Shown here piece by piece: positions 45,546 through 54,500 of a stretch of 64,000 nt of DNA; position 1 is the stretch's first letter; each line of letters begins with the position of its first letter. Origin of the DNA: Acidobacteriota bacterium. GTDB lineage: Bacteria > Acidobacteriota > Blastocatellia > Pyrinomonadales > Pyrinomonadaceae. The notes under the pieces are model-generated. The model saw only the letters and a list, made by a program, of their open reading frames with translations, was not told the origin of the DNA and ran no database searches. The position numbers and the translations under genes were made by a program. The stretch is taken from contig JAFAVK010000119.1 in assembly GCA_019242475.1 (NCBI GenBank), forward strand, positions 62,001-126,000, written 5' to 3'.

Positions 45546-46769
45546 TCAGGCTTCCCTGGCTTGGAAGGCGGCCTCGAACAGCGCGCTCACCTCTTCGAGC
45601 CGCTTGTCCCAGTCGCCGTGCGCGGCCGCCGCCCGCCGCCTTTCGGCCTCCTGCGCGCCCGACTGGCCGAGGGCCGACTCGACGGCGCGCAGGAAGTTCT
45701 CCGGCGCCTCGTCGGAGATGGTCAAAACCCCGTGCAGCTCTTCGAAGTGGCGGACGGCCGGCAGGTTCGTCGAGACGACGGGCTTGCCGACAGCGAGGTA
45801 CTCGTTGAGCTTGGTCGGGACGACCGTCGCCGTGTAGGAGTTGAGGCGGTAGGGGATGATGCACACGTCGAACTCGCGGATGAAGTTGGCGAGGCTGCGG
45901 TGCGGCTGCTGCCCTATGAAGTGCACGTTCGGCAGGTCGCCGAGGTCTCTGAGCGGCGCCTCGCCCGGGCCGATGAAGACCCAAGACCAATCGGGGCGCT
46001 GCCGCACGGACTCCTCGACCATCTCGCCGTTGATGTGGTTCGAGATGGCGCCGACGTAGCCGATCAAAGGGTGCGAGAGGCGCCGCACGCGCTCGACGCT
46101 CTCGAGCACTTCGCGGTCGAGGTGCGCGTCGCCGTTCCCGCCGCCCGCGCCCTCCGGGGCGAAGGCTTTGAGGTTCACGCTCGGGGGGAAGACGTGCACG
46201 TTGTCGCTGATTTCGGCAGGCAGGCGCGCCAGCTCCGGGCTGTTGGCGAGCACGAGGTCGCACGTCCCGATCAGCTCGCGCTCGCTTTGGCGCAGCGCCT
46301 CGGCGTGCGGGGTCAGGGCGGCGAGGTTGTCGATGCGGTAGTAGACGACGACGCTGCGGGGGCTGCGGAGCTGGCGGACGAGGTCGAGGGCGGCGTCGGT
46401 CGGGAGGTAGGTCAGAATCAGCGCGTCCTCCATCCCGAGCCGGCGGGCGGCGCGCACCACGCGCGGCAGCAGCACGCGCGCGTTGACGCCCCGCGGCGGG
46501 CCGAAGGGGGGCAGGACGAGCGGCGAGCAGACGTAGAGGTTCTGCCCGACCTGCCGGACGCCGCGGGTGCGCAACGCCTGCGACCAGTTGAGCAGCCGCT
46601 TCCAGACGCGCCCGGCGTCCTTCAGCCCCGGCGAGCGGATGCCCATGTTCTCGACGAAGAGGACGCGGTTGCCGGCGGCCGCGAGGCGCAAGCACATCTC
46701 CTGGGAGTTCTGCCAGTTGAAGTCCCACTCGATGCCGGAGATGCAGATGATGTTCCTGTCGCGAAGCAT
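45546..46769 (-). CDS. Glycosyltransferase family 4/1 (GT-B)
   Basis: This 407-residue protein starts at ATG 46769. It begins IICISGIEWDFNWQNSQEMC, a start common to acidobacterial and proteobacterial sugar transferases of the TuaH/GT4 type. The C-terminal half shows LIGYVGAISNHINGEMVEES, WVFIGPGEA, NVHFIGQQPHRSLANFIREF and VVPTKLNEYLAVGKPVVSTN, the nucleotide-sugar-binding GT-B half with its E-x7-E-like motif. It is followed by the GT2 gene 12 bases on, in one operon. It probably acts on lipopolysaccharide or exopolysaccharide. Confidence 0.9.
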   Translation of the reverse strand: MLRDRNIICISGIEWDFNWQNSQEMCLRLAAAGNRVLFVENMGIRSPGLKDAGRVWKRLLNWSQALRTRGVRQVGQNLYVCSPLVLPPFGPPRGVNARVLLPRVVRAARRLGMEDALILTYLPTDAALDLVRQLRSPRSVVVYYRIDNLAALTPHAEALRQSERELIGTCDLVLANSPELARLPAEISDNVHVFPPSVNLKAFAPEGAGGGNGDAHLDREVLESVERVRRLSHPLIGYVGAISNHINGEMVEESVRQRPDWSWVFIGPGEAPLRDLGDLPNVHFIGQQPHRSLANFIREFDVCIIPYRLNSYTATVVPTKLNEYLAVGKPVVSTNLPAVRHFEELHGVLTISDEAPENFLRAVESALGQSGAQEAERRRAAAAHGDWDKRLEEVSALFEAAFQAREA

Positions 46770-46869
46770 TCGTTAGCAGTCAGAGCCCGCCCGCGGTGAG
46801 TTCAAAACGACAAGCCTACCTTGCCCGCGCCCATTCCGCACGCGCCGCGGGCCTCTTCGCGGCGGGACT

Positions 46870-48348
46870 TCAACGAACCACCCCGACGCCCGAGAGGCGC
46901 TCGACGAGGAACGTGCGGTTGAAACCCTCTTCGTCGAAAAGAAGCTGCCCCGACTCCTCCCGCACGAAGCGGTGGCCGTCGCGGACGGAGTCGTAGTGCC
47001 TGTGCCAGCCGCGCGCGCGCTCGGCCGGGTTCCAGCGCGCCTTGCGCTCGCGGAAGACCTTCCGCTCGCCGTGCCGCTGCGAGCGGACGGGGTAGTGCTT
47101 TAAGAGAAACTTGAAGGGGTAGACGCGCTGCCCCTCGAAGGGCAGGTCGTGCCCGCCGTCGGCGGCCATCCGGAGCGGCACCGACACCTTCTTCCAGGCC
47201 TTCTTCAGGCGGAAGGCGGCGGGCGCCGTCGCGAACTCGAAATGCCTGAAGTAGGCTTCGTGATCCGTCCCCGGCTCGAAGCCGTCGTCCACGGGGTTGA
47301 ACTCGATGGACGTGTGATCGACGCAGTTGAAGCCCGCGCGGTCAACGAGGTAGAGGCCGTCGCGGTAGCTCATCCCCGGCCAGGGCGGCGTCAGGACTTC
47401 GTCGGCGCCGCGGCGGACGAACCAGTCGGCCTCGATCTCGCGGGAGAGCGCCTCGAAGCGTTCGAGCATCGCGCCCCACTCGAAGAACCGCGAAGGCCCC
47501 TCGCGCGGGAAGCGCTCGACGGTGACGGGGAGTTCCTGCCCGAGCCCCTGCGCCAGCTCGTGGGTCGAGTCGGTTGACCAGTTCTCAAGGACGTGGACGC
47601 GGACGCCCTGCTCCGTCCACTTCCTGATTGACTGGACGATGATGTCCTCTTCGTTGTAGGCCGCCATGAAGGCGACGACGCGGAAGTCGTGTGGGGCCTT
47701 CACGCCGCGCGGCGCGGCCGGCGTCGTGTTGGTGACGACGGCAAGGGCGGCGTGCTTTTCGTAGGCGAGATCGTCGCCCGCCGTGAGGCCGACGAACTCG
47801 GGCGCGAGACCTTCGCCGCGCAGCAGCCGCTCGAACTCCTCGGGGCTTCGGCCGGCGTCCGTCAAGATGCAGGCCGGGGCGACCTCCGCCCAGCGCTTCA
47901 GGCCGCGCAGAAAGGGCGCGGGGTCGTCGAGACCTTCGAGCACGCCCGCACAGACGACGACCGCGTCGCCCAACTCGTCCTCGTCGGGCAGAGACAGACG
48001 GCCCGCCGCGAAGTCCGCTTCGACCCAGTTCGCGAAGCCGTAGCGGCGCCGGTACGACTCAAGCTCCGCGGCGGGCACGAGGCCGTCGATGTCGAACTGC
48101 CGGCAGAGCGCGAGCAGGTCTTTCGCGGCGGGGCTGCCGGCGGCGACGACGCGGCGGCAGCCGAGCACGCGCGCCAGGTAGGCCGCGAAAGGGTACACGT
48201 CGGGGGTGAGCTGCGTGCCGGGGCGCAGGCTGGAGTCGAGCAGGAGCCGAAGCCCCCTCGTGCGCGAGACGACCCGCGCGGCGGCGCGGACGCCGGTGAG
48301 GTGTTTCGAGATGGGGCCTAGAAGCCGACCGAGGTGTCGCTTCGCCAT
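46870..48348 (-). CDS. Methyltransferase-like domain fused to glycosyltransferase family 2
   Basis: This 492-residue protein starts at ATG 48348 with GAAGG ahead. Residues about 40-200 follow a Rossmann/methyltransferase-like layout (LGCRRVVAAGSPAAKDLLAL, LGDAVVVCAGVLEGLDDPAP, ACILTDAG) but lack a clear glycine-rich SAM loop. Residues about 220-460 are a GT2 of the Glyco_tranf_2_4 kind (FRVVAFMAAYNEEDIIVQS, VLENWSTDSTHELA, ADWFVRRGADEV). The fusion may pair two steps of glycan decoration, or the first domain may be inactive. It lies upstream of the GT4 gene by 100 bases and is driven by the promoter at 48381-48409. Confidence 0.8.
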   Translation of the reverse strand: MAKRHLGRLLGPISKHLTGVRAAARVVSRTRGLRLLLDSSLRPGTQLTPDVYPFAAYLARVLGCRRVVAAGSPAAKDLLALCRQFDIDGLVPAAELESYRRRYGFANWVEADFAAGRLSLPDEDELGDAVVVCAGVLEGLDDPAPFLRGLKRWAEVAPACILTDAGRSPEEFERLLRGEGLAPEFVGLTAGDDLAYEKHAALAVVTNTTPAAPRGVKAPHDFRVVAFMAAYNEEDIIVQSIRKWTEQGVRVHVLENWSTDSTHELAQGLGQELPVTVERFPREGPSRFFEWGAMLERFEALSREIEADWFVRRGADEVLTPPWPGMSYRDGLYLVDRAGFNCVDHTSIEFNPVDDGFEPGTDHEAYFRHFEFATAPAAFRLKKAWKKVSVPLRMAADGGHDLPFEGQRVYPFKFLLKHYPVRSQRHGERKVFRERKARWNPAERARGWHRHYDSVRDGHRFVREESGQLLFDEEGFNRTFLVERLSGVGVVR

Positions 48349-48380
48349 ATACGCCTTCTTGTTTGGGTTGAAGTAAAAAA

Positions 48381-48409
48381 GTTGTAGCTTGAATTCGCCC
48401 GCGGGTCAA
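48381..48409 (-). promoter_or_regulatory. Promoter of the glycosyltransferase cluster
   Basis: Minus strand: TTGACC (48409-48404), a 17-base spacer, TACAAC (48386-48381). It starts transcription about 25-30 bases before ATG 48348. Confidence 0.65.
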
Positions 48410-48506
48410 CTTCCTTCGGCCCGGGGTGTCTGCCGCGGGCACCGCCGCTCGGGTATAATCCCGCGGCGAAGAGTTCACGGGGCGGTAGGGTGAAGCCCTT
48501 GGCCGT

Positions 48507-49388
48507 TCAGCTCAGCCTCTCGACGTGCGCGTCGAGCGCCGCGGCCAGCGGCAGGACGTGTTCGCGGTAGCGCAGCACGCGCTCGTAGTGCCCGGCCTGC
48601 ACCTCCCTCTCGCCGTACGCCTCGTAGAAGGGGGGCTCGCGGTCGTCGCGGCGGGGCGGCCCGGCTTCCGAGACCGGCCGCAGCCATTCGACCCGGAAGT
48701 CGTCCGCACCGACGCGGCCGAACTCCTGCCCGGCCCGGCGCGCGAGGTCTGGGTGCTTGCTGAAAGCAACGCTCCCGGCGCCGCCCAGCGCGGCCTCGAC
48801 TTCGGCGCGCAGCTCCGGGTAGCCGTGCGCCGCCGCGAGCTTGCGGGCGAAGGCTGCCTCGTCCAGTTCGAATCGGAGGGCGCCGGCCCGCAGGTGCTCC
48901 GGACAGTGGCCGGGCGGGCCGACGAGCGTGAAGTCGAAGTTCTTGATGCGCGCGCCGTTCGTCCGCCTCAACAGCCTGACCGCCGCGTTGACGAGGAGGC
49001 GGCAGATGTCGTGCGAAGGGTGGTAGCCCTCCTCCGCGTCGCCCGCGACCAGCTCCACGCGCTCGCGGACGAAGGCCGCGGCCAGCTCCTCGACGAGGCG
49101 CTCGAAGGGGGCGTGTTCGTGTCCGAGGACGGCCGCGCAGAGCCCGCTGTCGGTGAAGGGGCCGTAGACCTCGCCGCGGCGCGCGCCGGCCGCGTCGAGC
49201 ACGCGGGCCGTGGAGCCGAGCCGCGAGCGCCCCGCGCGTCCCGAGCCGTCCGTGAGGACACAGACGAACGGCCGCGCCGCTTCGAGCCACCCGTGCACCC
49301 TCAGCTCGTGCCCGGGGTGTGCGACGACTAACGCCGCGCGGGTCTCCTCTCCCTGAGGAGAATCCTGCGCGTGGGTGTGTGATGACAT
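48507..49388 (-). CDS. Divergent PIG-L/LmbE-like deacetylase
   Basis: This 293-residue protein starts at ATG 49388. The opening ALVVAHPGHELRVHGWLEAA parallels the family motif AHPDDE, but the second Asp position reads Gly-His, so the usual zinc Asp is missing there. Later elements GDAEEGYHPSHDICRLLVNA resemble the second metal motif (HPDH region). These enzymes deacetylate sugars such as GlcNAc-inositol. With a glycosyltransferase cluster 158 bases downstream, a glycan substrate is likely, but activity is uncertain given the altered motif. Confidence 0.7.
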   Translation of the reverse strand: MSSHTHAQDSPQGEETRAALVVAHPGHELRVHGWLEAARPFVCVLTDGSGRAGRSRLGSTARVLDAAGARRGEVYGPFTDSGLCAAVLGHEHAPFERLVEELAAAFVRERVELVAGDAEEGYHPSHDICRLLVNAAVRLLRRTNGARIKNFDFTLVGPPGHCPEHLRAGALRFELDEAAFARKLAAAHGYPELRAEVEAALGGAGSVAFSKHPDLARRAGQEFGRVGADDFRVEWLRPVSEAGPPRRDDREPPFYEAYGEREVQAGHYERVLRYREHVLPLAAALDAHVERLS

Positions 49389-49500
49389 ACAGACGCCTGC
49401 TCTAAAAATCTACGAGGGTACCGGCTGAAGGTGAGCGGCTGAATGGGCCAAGTCTACAGGCAGGGGATGGTAAACGCCACCGCGCAGAGCCGATGACTTC

Positions 49501-49537
49501 GAGCCGTGTCTCCGTGGTTAAATCCCGCGTGTATAAT
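49501..49537 (+). promoter_or_regulatory. Repeat remnant and -10 box directly upstream of the esterase gene
   Basis: GAGCCGTGTCTCCGTGGTTA at 49501 is a partial copy of the CTGTGTCTCCGTG repeat. It is followed by TATAAT (49532-49537) with no good -35. The predicted start point is about 5 bases before ATG 49549, so the transcript may be nearly leaderless. Confidence 0.45.
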
Positions 49538-49548
49538 CGGCCTCACCG

Positions 49549-50835
49549 ATGAAGGGACGCTGGTCGAGTGCGATTCTGGCGGTGCTGCTGTGCGGCGTGT
49601 GCGCGCGCGCGGCCGCGGCGCCCGAGAGCCCGCGGCTCGCGGCCTTGAAGAGCGCGTTGGAGTCGGGGCGGACGGAAGCGCTCGGCGAGTTCTGGCGCGA
49701 GGTCGAGCGCAAGGGGGCGCCGCTCGTCGAGCCGGTTCGAGGCGACGAACAGAACCTGCTGGTCACTTTTCTTCGGCGCGACGGCGCGGCCGGGAAGTTC
49801 ATCGCGGTCTTCCCGTTCGCGCGCGTCAACCCGCTCCCGCACCTCTTCGCGCGCCTGGAGGGAACAGACCTCTGGTACAGGAGCTACCGACTCAGGCGCG
49901 ACGCGCGCTTCGAATACCTCGTCGCGGCCGAAGAGACGCTGGCGCCCTTCGCCGCGCGGGAGCCCGCGGACGCGGGCGGGTGGCTGGCCGACCTGCGCCC
50001 CGACCCGCTCAACCCGCGCCGTTTCGTCGAGCCGCCGGACGAAGAGAAGCCCGGGGAGAGCGAGTACGTCAGTTCCGTCGTGGAACTGCCGGGCGCGCCC
50101 CCGCAGCCCTTCGTCCGGGAGCGCGAGGGCGTGGCGCGTGGGCGCGTGGAGTTGATTCGCTACGGGGGCGGCACGGCCGGCGGCGGGCGGCGCGTGTGGG
50201 TCTACACCCCGCCGGGCTACAGTGCGAGCGGCCCGCCGAACCGCCTGCTCGTCCTCTTCGACGGCTGGGGGTACACGCACGCGATTCGCACGCCGACGAT
50301 TCTCGACAACATGCTCGCCGACGGGGCCGTCCCTCCCACGGTGGCCGTCATGATTGAACAGAAGGAGCGACTCAAAGAGTTGTACCTCAACCCCTCCTTC
50401 TCCGACTTCGTCGCCGGGCAGCTCGTCAACTGGGTGCGCGGCCGCTACAACGTGACCCGCTCGCCGCGCGAGGCGGTCGTCGGGGGCTTAAGCCTCGGCG
50501 GGGTCGCGGCCGCCTACACGGCCATGCGCCACCCGGAGGTCTTCGGCGGCGTCCTCTCGCAGTCGGGCGCCTTCCAGTACAGGCCCGAAGAGCCCGACCG
50601 GCTGATTCGGCAGTTCACGAAGGGCGCGCGGCTGCCGATTCGCTTCTACCTTGAGGCGGGGCTGTTGGAGGTGAACGAGACGCCGTCGCTGCTCCACGAG
50701 AACCGCCACCTGCGGGACGTGCTCGAAGCGAAGGGCTACGAGGTGACCTACTCGGAGTTCAACGGCCGGCACGACCAGGTCTGCTGGCGCGGCTCCCTGT
50801 CGCAGGGTTTGATCGCGCTGCTGGCCCGCCCTTAG
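49549..50835 (+). CDS. Secreted esterase of the enterochelin esterase/D family
   Basis: This 428-residue protein starts at ATG 49549 without a Shine-Dalgarno sequence. The signal peptide ends RAAAAPE. Residues 25-180 are a beta-sandwich prefix like that of Fes-type esterases. Residues about 185-425 are an alpha/beta hydrolase: RVWVYTPPGYSASGPPNRLL, nucleophile elbow VGGLSLGG (Ser in GLSLGG), and catalytic His in NGRHDQVCWR. It is probably periplasmic; siderophore esters, feruloyl or other esters are possible substrates. A GNAT gene follows after 16 bases. Confidence 0.87.
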   Translation: MKGRWSSAILAVLLCGVCARAAAAPESPRLAALKSALESGRTEALGEFWREVERKGAPLVEPVRGDEQNLLVTFLRRDGAAGKFIAVFPFARVNPLPHLFARLEGTDLWYRSYRLRRDARFEYLVAAEETLAPFAAREPADAGGWLADLRPDPLNPRRFVEPPDEEKPGESEYVSSVVELPGAPPQPFVREREGVARGRVELIRYGGGTAGGGRRVWVYTPPGYSASGPPNRLLVLFDGWGYTHAIRTPTILDNMLADGAVPPTVAVMIEQKERLKELYLNPSFSDFVAGQLVNWVRGRYNVTRSPREAVVGGLSLGGVAAAYTAMRHPEVFGGVLSQSGAFQYRPEEPDRLIRQFTKGARLPIRFYLEAGLLEVNETPSLLHENRHLRDVLEAKGYEVTYSEFNGRHDQVCWRGSLSQGLIALLARP

Positions 50836-50851
50836 AAAGAACGGAGCCCCT

Positions 50852-51307
50852 TTGGAGATTAAAGTAGACGACCTGAACGGCCCGGAGGTGCACGAGCTTC
50901 TGCGCGAGCACCTGCTGAGCATGCACCTGCACTCGCCGCCCGAGAGCGTCCACGCCCTCGACCTCGAAGGCTTGCGCCGGCCGGAGGTCACCTTCTGGAC
51001 GGTCTGGGAGGGCGGCGAGCTGCTCGGCTGCGGCGCGCTCAAAGAGCTTGACCCCGGCCACGCCGAGATCAAGTCCATGCGCACGGCCGCGGCCCACCTC
51101 CGGCGCGGCGTCGCCGCGCGCCTCCTCGCGCACATCCTCGCAGAGGCCGCGCGCCGCGGCTACACGCGCCTCAGCCTGGAGACGGGCTCGGCCGAAGCCT
51201 TCGACCCCGCCCGCCGCCTCTACGAACGCTTCGGCTTCGCCTACTGCGGCCCCTTCGAAGGCTACACGGAAGACCCCTACAGCGTCTTCATGACCCGAGA
51301 GCTTTAG
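50852..51307 (+). CDS. GNAT-family N-acetyltransferase
   Basis: This 151-residue protein starts at TTG 50852 with GGAG 6 bases ahead. Features of the fold are LLGCGALKELDPGHAEIKSM (beta4), then the acetyl-CoA loop HLRRGVAARLLAHILAEAAR in place of the usual Q/RxxGxG/A, YTRLSLETGSAEAFDPARRL, and YERFGFAYCGPFEGYTEDPY near the end. It resembles YafP/PhnO-like single-domain acetyltransferases. The substrate is unknown. It is probably co-transcribed with the esterase. Confidence 0.88.
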   Translation: MEIKVDDLNGPEVHELLREHLLSMHLHSPPESVHALDLEGLRRPEVTFWTVWEGGELLGCGALKELDPGHAEIKSMRTAAAHLRRGVAARLLAHILAEAARRGYTRLSLETGSAEAFDPARRLYERFGFAYCGPFEGYTEDPYSVFMTREL

Positions 51308-51428
51308 CGCCCGTGCTGGAAGCCGCGCCTAAATAACAATTTAACTAGCACTTAAGCCGCATTTAACCCCGCGCGAGCAACCGCACCCCGGACTAATTCA
51401 TCTCAAGCGGGTTCACGATCAAGCGGGC

Positions 51429-51457
51429 TTGACCTGAGTGCGAAAATCGAGTACAAG
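51429..51457 (+). promoter_or_regulatory. Promoter of the giant nuclease gene
   Basis: TTGACC (51429-51434), 17-base spacer, TACAAG (51452-51457). It leaves a leader of about 80 bases before ATG 51546, which has AAAGGAA just upstream. The gap 51308-51545 shows nothing else. Confidence 0.6.
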
Positions 51458-51545
51458 CATCGCCTCGACCTTCGCGCCCACGCACCCTCCGAGCTGCCCT
51501 CTGGACGGTGCCAACCTTTAACCCAGACTCCACGAAAGGAATTTC

Positions 51546-54500
51546 ATGTACCCACCCGCCAGTGGGCCGAAGTATGCACCTGTGCGCTTCCGCCTGATCG
51601 CCCTCTTGCTCGTCTTTTCCCTCCTTGCCTTAGCGATTCCGACAAGATTCATACCGATTATCCAGACGGCCGAAGCCGCCTCGACGAGCGTCGTCATCAG
51701 CCAGGTCTACGGCGGCGGAGGTGCGACCACAGGCTCACCGGCATACAAGTACGATTACGTCGAGCTATTCAACATCAGCAACGCGCCCGTGACAGTTGGC
51801 GGCTACTCGCTCCAATACGGATCGTCCACCGGTAATTTCGGCGCCGCCGCCTCGCAGATTTACACGATCCCGGCTGGCACCTCAATCCCCGCGGGCAAGT
51901 ACCTGCTGATAAAGCTGGGCGGCGCCGGAACCGCCGGCCCGGACTTCACCGCCGACCTGACCTCCGGCAACCTGAGCATGTCGGCTACCGCCGGCAAGGT
52001 GGCGCTCGTCAACAGCGCCAGCGCCCTCAGCTGCGGTGCGACGGCCACCCCCTGTTCGCTCCCGGACGCACGCATCATCGACTCTGTGGCGTGGGGCGGG
52101 TCGAACAACGGCGAAGGCGGCACGACCGTAAACAACGGCACCAGCCTCGACTCGACGAAGGGCGGGGTTCGCAAGTCGAACGGCTGCCAGGACACCGACA
52201 ACAACAACAGCGACTTCCTCGTCGCCACCACCTCAACCACGCCCGCGCTCGTCCCGCGCACCAGCGCGAGTCCCGCGCAGACTTGCGGGGTCGCCAACAA
52301 CCCGCCGGCGATTAACGCTCCGGCCAACCCGGCGGCCACCGTGCAGCAGGACTCCGCGCCGTTCCCCGTCAGCCTCACCGGCACCGACGATAACAACATC
52401 TTCAACTGGTCTGCGACGCCGGGCACGGGCATCTCCTCCGTCGTCGTCAGCAACGGCCAGGGCACGGGTAACGTCACCTACAGCGTGACTCTCCAGTCCG
52501 GCTTCAGCGGCACCGCGACCTTCACGGCCTCGCTCTCCGACAACGTCAACGCGCCGGTGACCCGCTCGGTGAACATTCAGGTCAACCCGCTCGTCGTCAA
52601 CAACCCGCCGTCCATCAACGCGCCCGCGAACCCCATCGCCACGGTCGCGCAGGACGCGGCGCCGTTCGCCGTCGGCCTGACCGGCTCGGACGACAACAAC
52701 GTCTTCAACTGGTCGGCCACCGCCGGCACCGGCGTCTCGAACGTCGCGGTCACGGCCGGGCAGGGCACCTCGAGCGTCACGTACACCGTCACCCTGACGC
52801 CCGGCTTCTCCGGCACGGCGACCTTCACCGCGCGCCTCTCCGACAACGTCAACGCGGTCGTCACGCAGGCCGTCAACATCGCCGTCACGACCGCGCCCAG
52901 CGCGGCCGGGACGGTCGTCATCAGTCAGGTCTACGGCGGCGGCGGCAACACGGGCTCGACTTTCACGAACGATTACATCGAGCTCATCAACCACAGCTCC
53001 GCGCCCGTGAATTTGAACGGCTGGTCGGTGCAGGCGTTCGTGAGCACCACCAGCTCCTGGCAAGTTACTCCGCTCACGAATTTCACGCTTCAGCCCGGCC
53101 AGTACTACCTGGTTCAGGAGTCGCAAGGGGCCGGCGGTACGACCAGTCTGCCGACGCCGGACGCGACCGGCACTATCCCCGTCAGTTCCACCTCGACCAA
53201 AGTTGCTCTGGTTAGCAACACCACGACCATAACCGGTGTGTGCCCTACCGCGGGTGTAGTCGATCTCGTCGGCTACGGCGCGACGGATTGTTACGAAGGC
53301 TCGGGGCCGGCCCCGGTACTTTCGAACACCACCGCTGCGCTCAGGTTGAACGAGGGCTGTTTCGACACCGACGACAACGCGAACGATTTCGTCTCGGGCG
53401 CCCCGAGCCCGCGTAACAGTTCGGCGGCGAAGCACGACTGCACGGGCATTTCGGGCTTCGGCTCGGCGAGCCCGAGCACGGTTCTGCAAGGCAGCTCCAC
53501 CACGCTGACCGTCCACGTGGCCGCGGGCCAGAACCCGGCCAGCACGGGCGTCAACGTGGTCGCAAACCTTTCATCCATCGGCGGGTCGGCGACGCAGGCG
53601 TTCAGCGGCGCCGGCAGCACCTTTACTTTCACCGCGCTGGTGCCGGCGGATAACGCGCCGGGACTGAAGTCTCTGCCCGTCACCATCAGCGACGCGCAGG
53701 GCCGCTCGTTCAGCACGGACATTAAGTTGAGCGTCCTGTCCGTGGTTCCCGATCACATCGTCATCAGCCAGGTCTACGGCGGCGGCGGCAACGCCGGCGC
53801 CCCCTACAACAATGACTACGTCGAACTCTATAACCCGACGGGTTCGACCATCACCATCACGGGCTGGACTCTCCAGTACGCTTCGGCGACCGGAACCAGT
53901 TGGACAAACAAGCAGCCGCTCGGCGGCACCATCGGGTCGCACCAGTACTACTTAGTCAAGCTGGCGTCGGGGGGCGCGAACGGCGCGCAGCTTCCCGTCA
54001 CGCCGAACATCTCCGGCGACATCAACATGTCCGCGACCGCCGGCAAGATCGCGCTCGTCAGGAACTCCGATTCGCTCGTCAGCGTCGCTTGTCCGATAGG
54101 CACTGACCCGGACGTCGTGGACTTCGTCGGCTACGGGACGACGGCCAACTGCCACGAGGGCAACGCCAACGCGCCCGCGCCCAGCAACACGACGGCGCTC
54201 TTCCGGAAGAACGGCGGCGACACGGACACCGACCAGAACGGCGCCGACTTCGTCACCGGCGCGCCGAACCCGCGCCGCACCGAGCCGGTCGTCGAGCTGG
54301 GGCCGTGGGTGGCGGGGACAGACCCGACGACCAATGACACGACCATCCCGCACGACGCCACCGTGACCGTCAACTTCAGCGAACCGGTTGACGTTGACGC
54401 GGGCTGGTACAACATCACCTGCGCGAACACCGGCTCGCACAACGACGCCACGGTCGCGCACACGAGCGACTTCAAGACTTACGCCATCACGCCGAACAGC

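Noticed and set aside
48454-48459. A TATAAT on the plus strand
   Set aside because: There is no plus-strand gene downstream; the next feature is the 3' end of a minus-strand gene. Kept only as a chance match.
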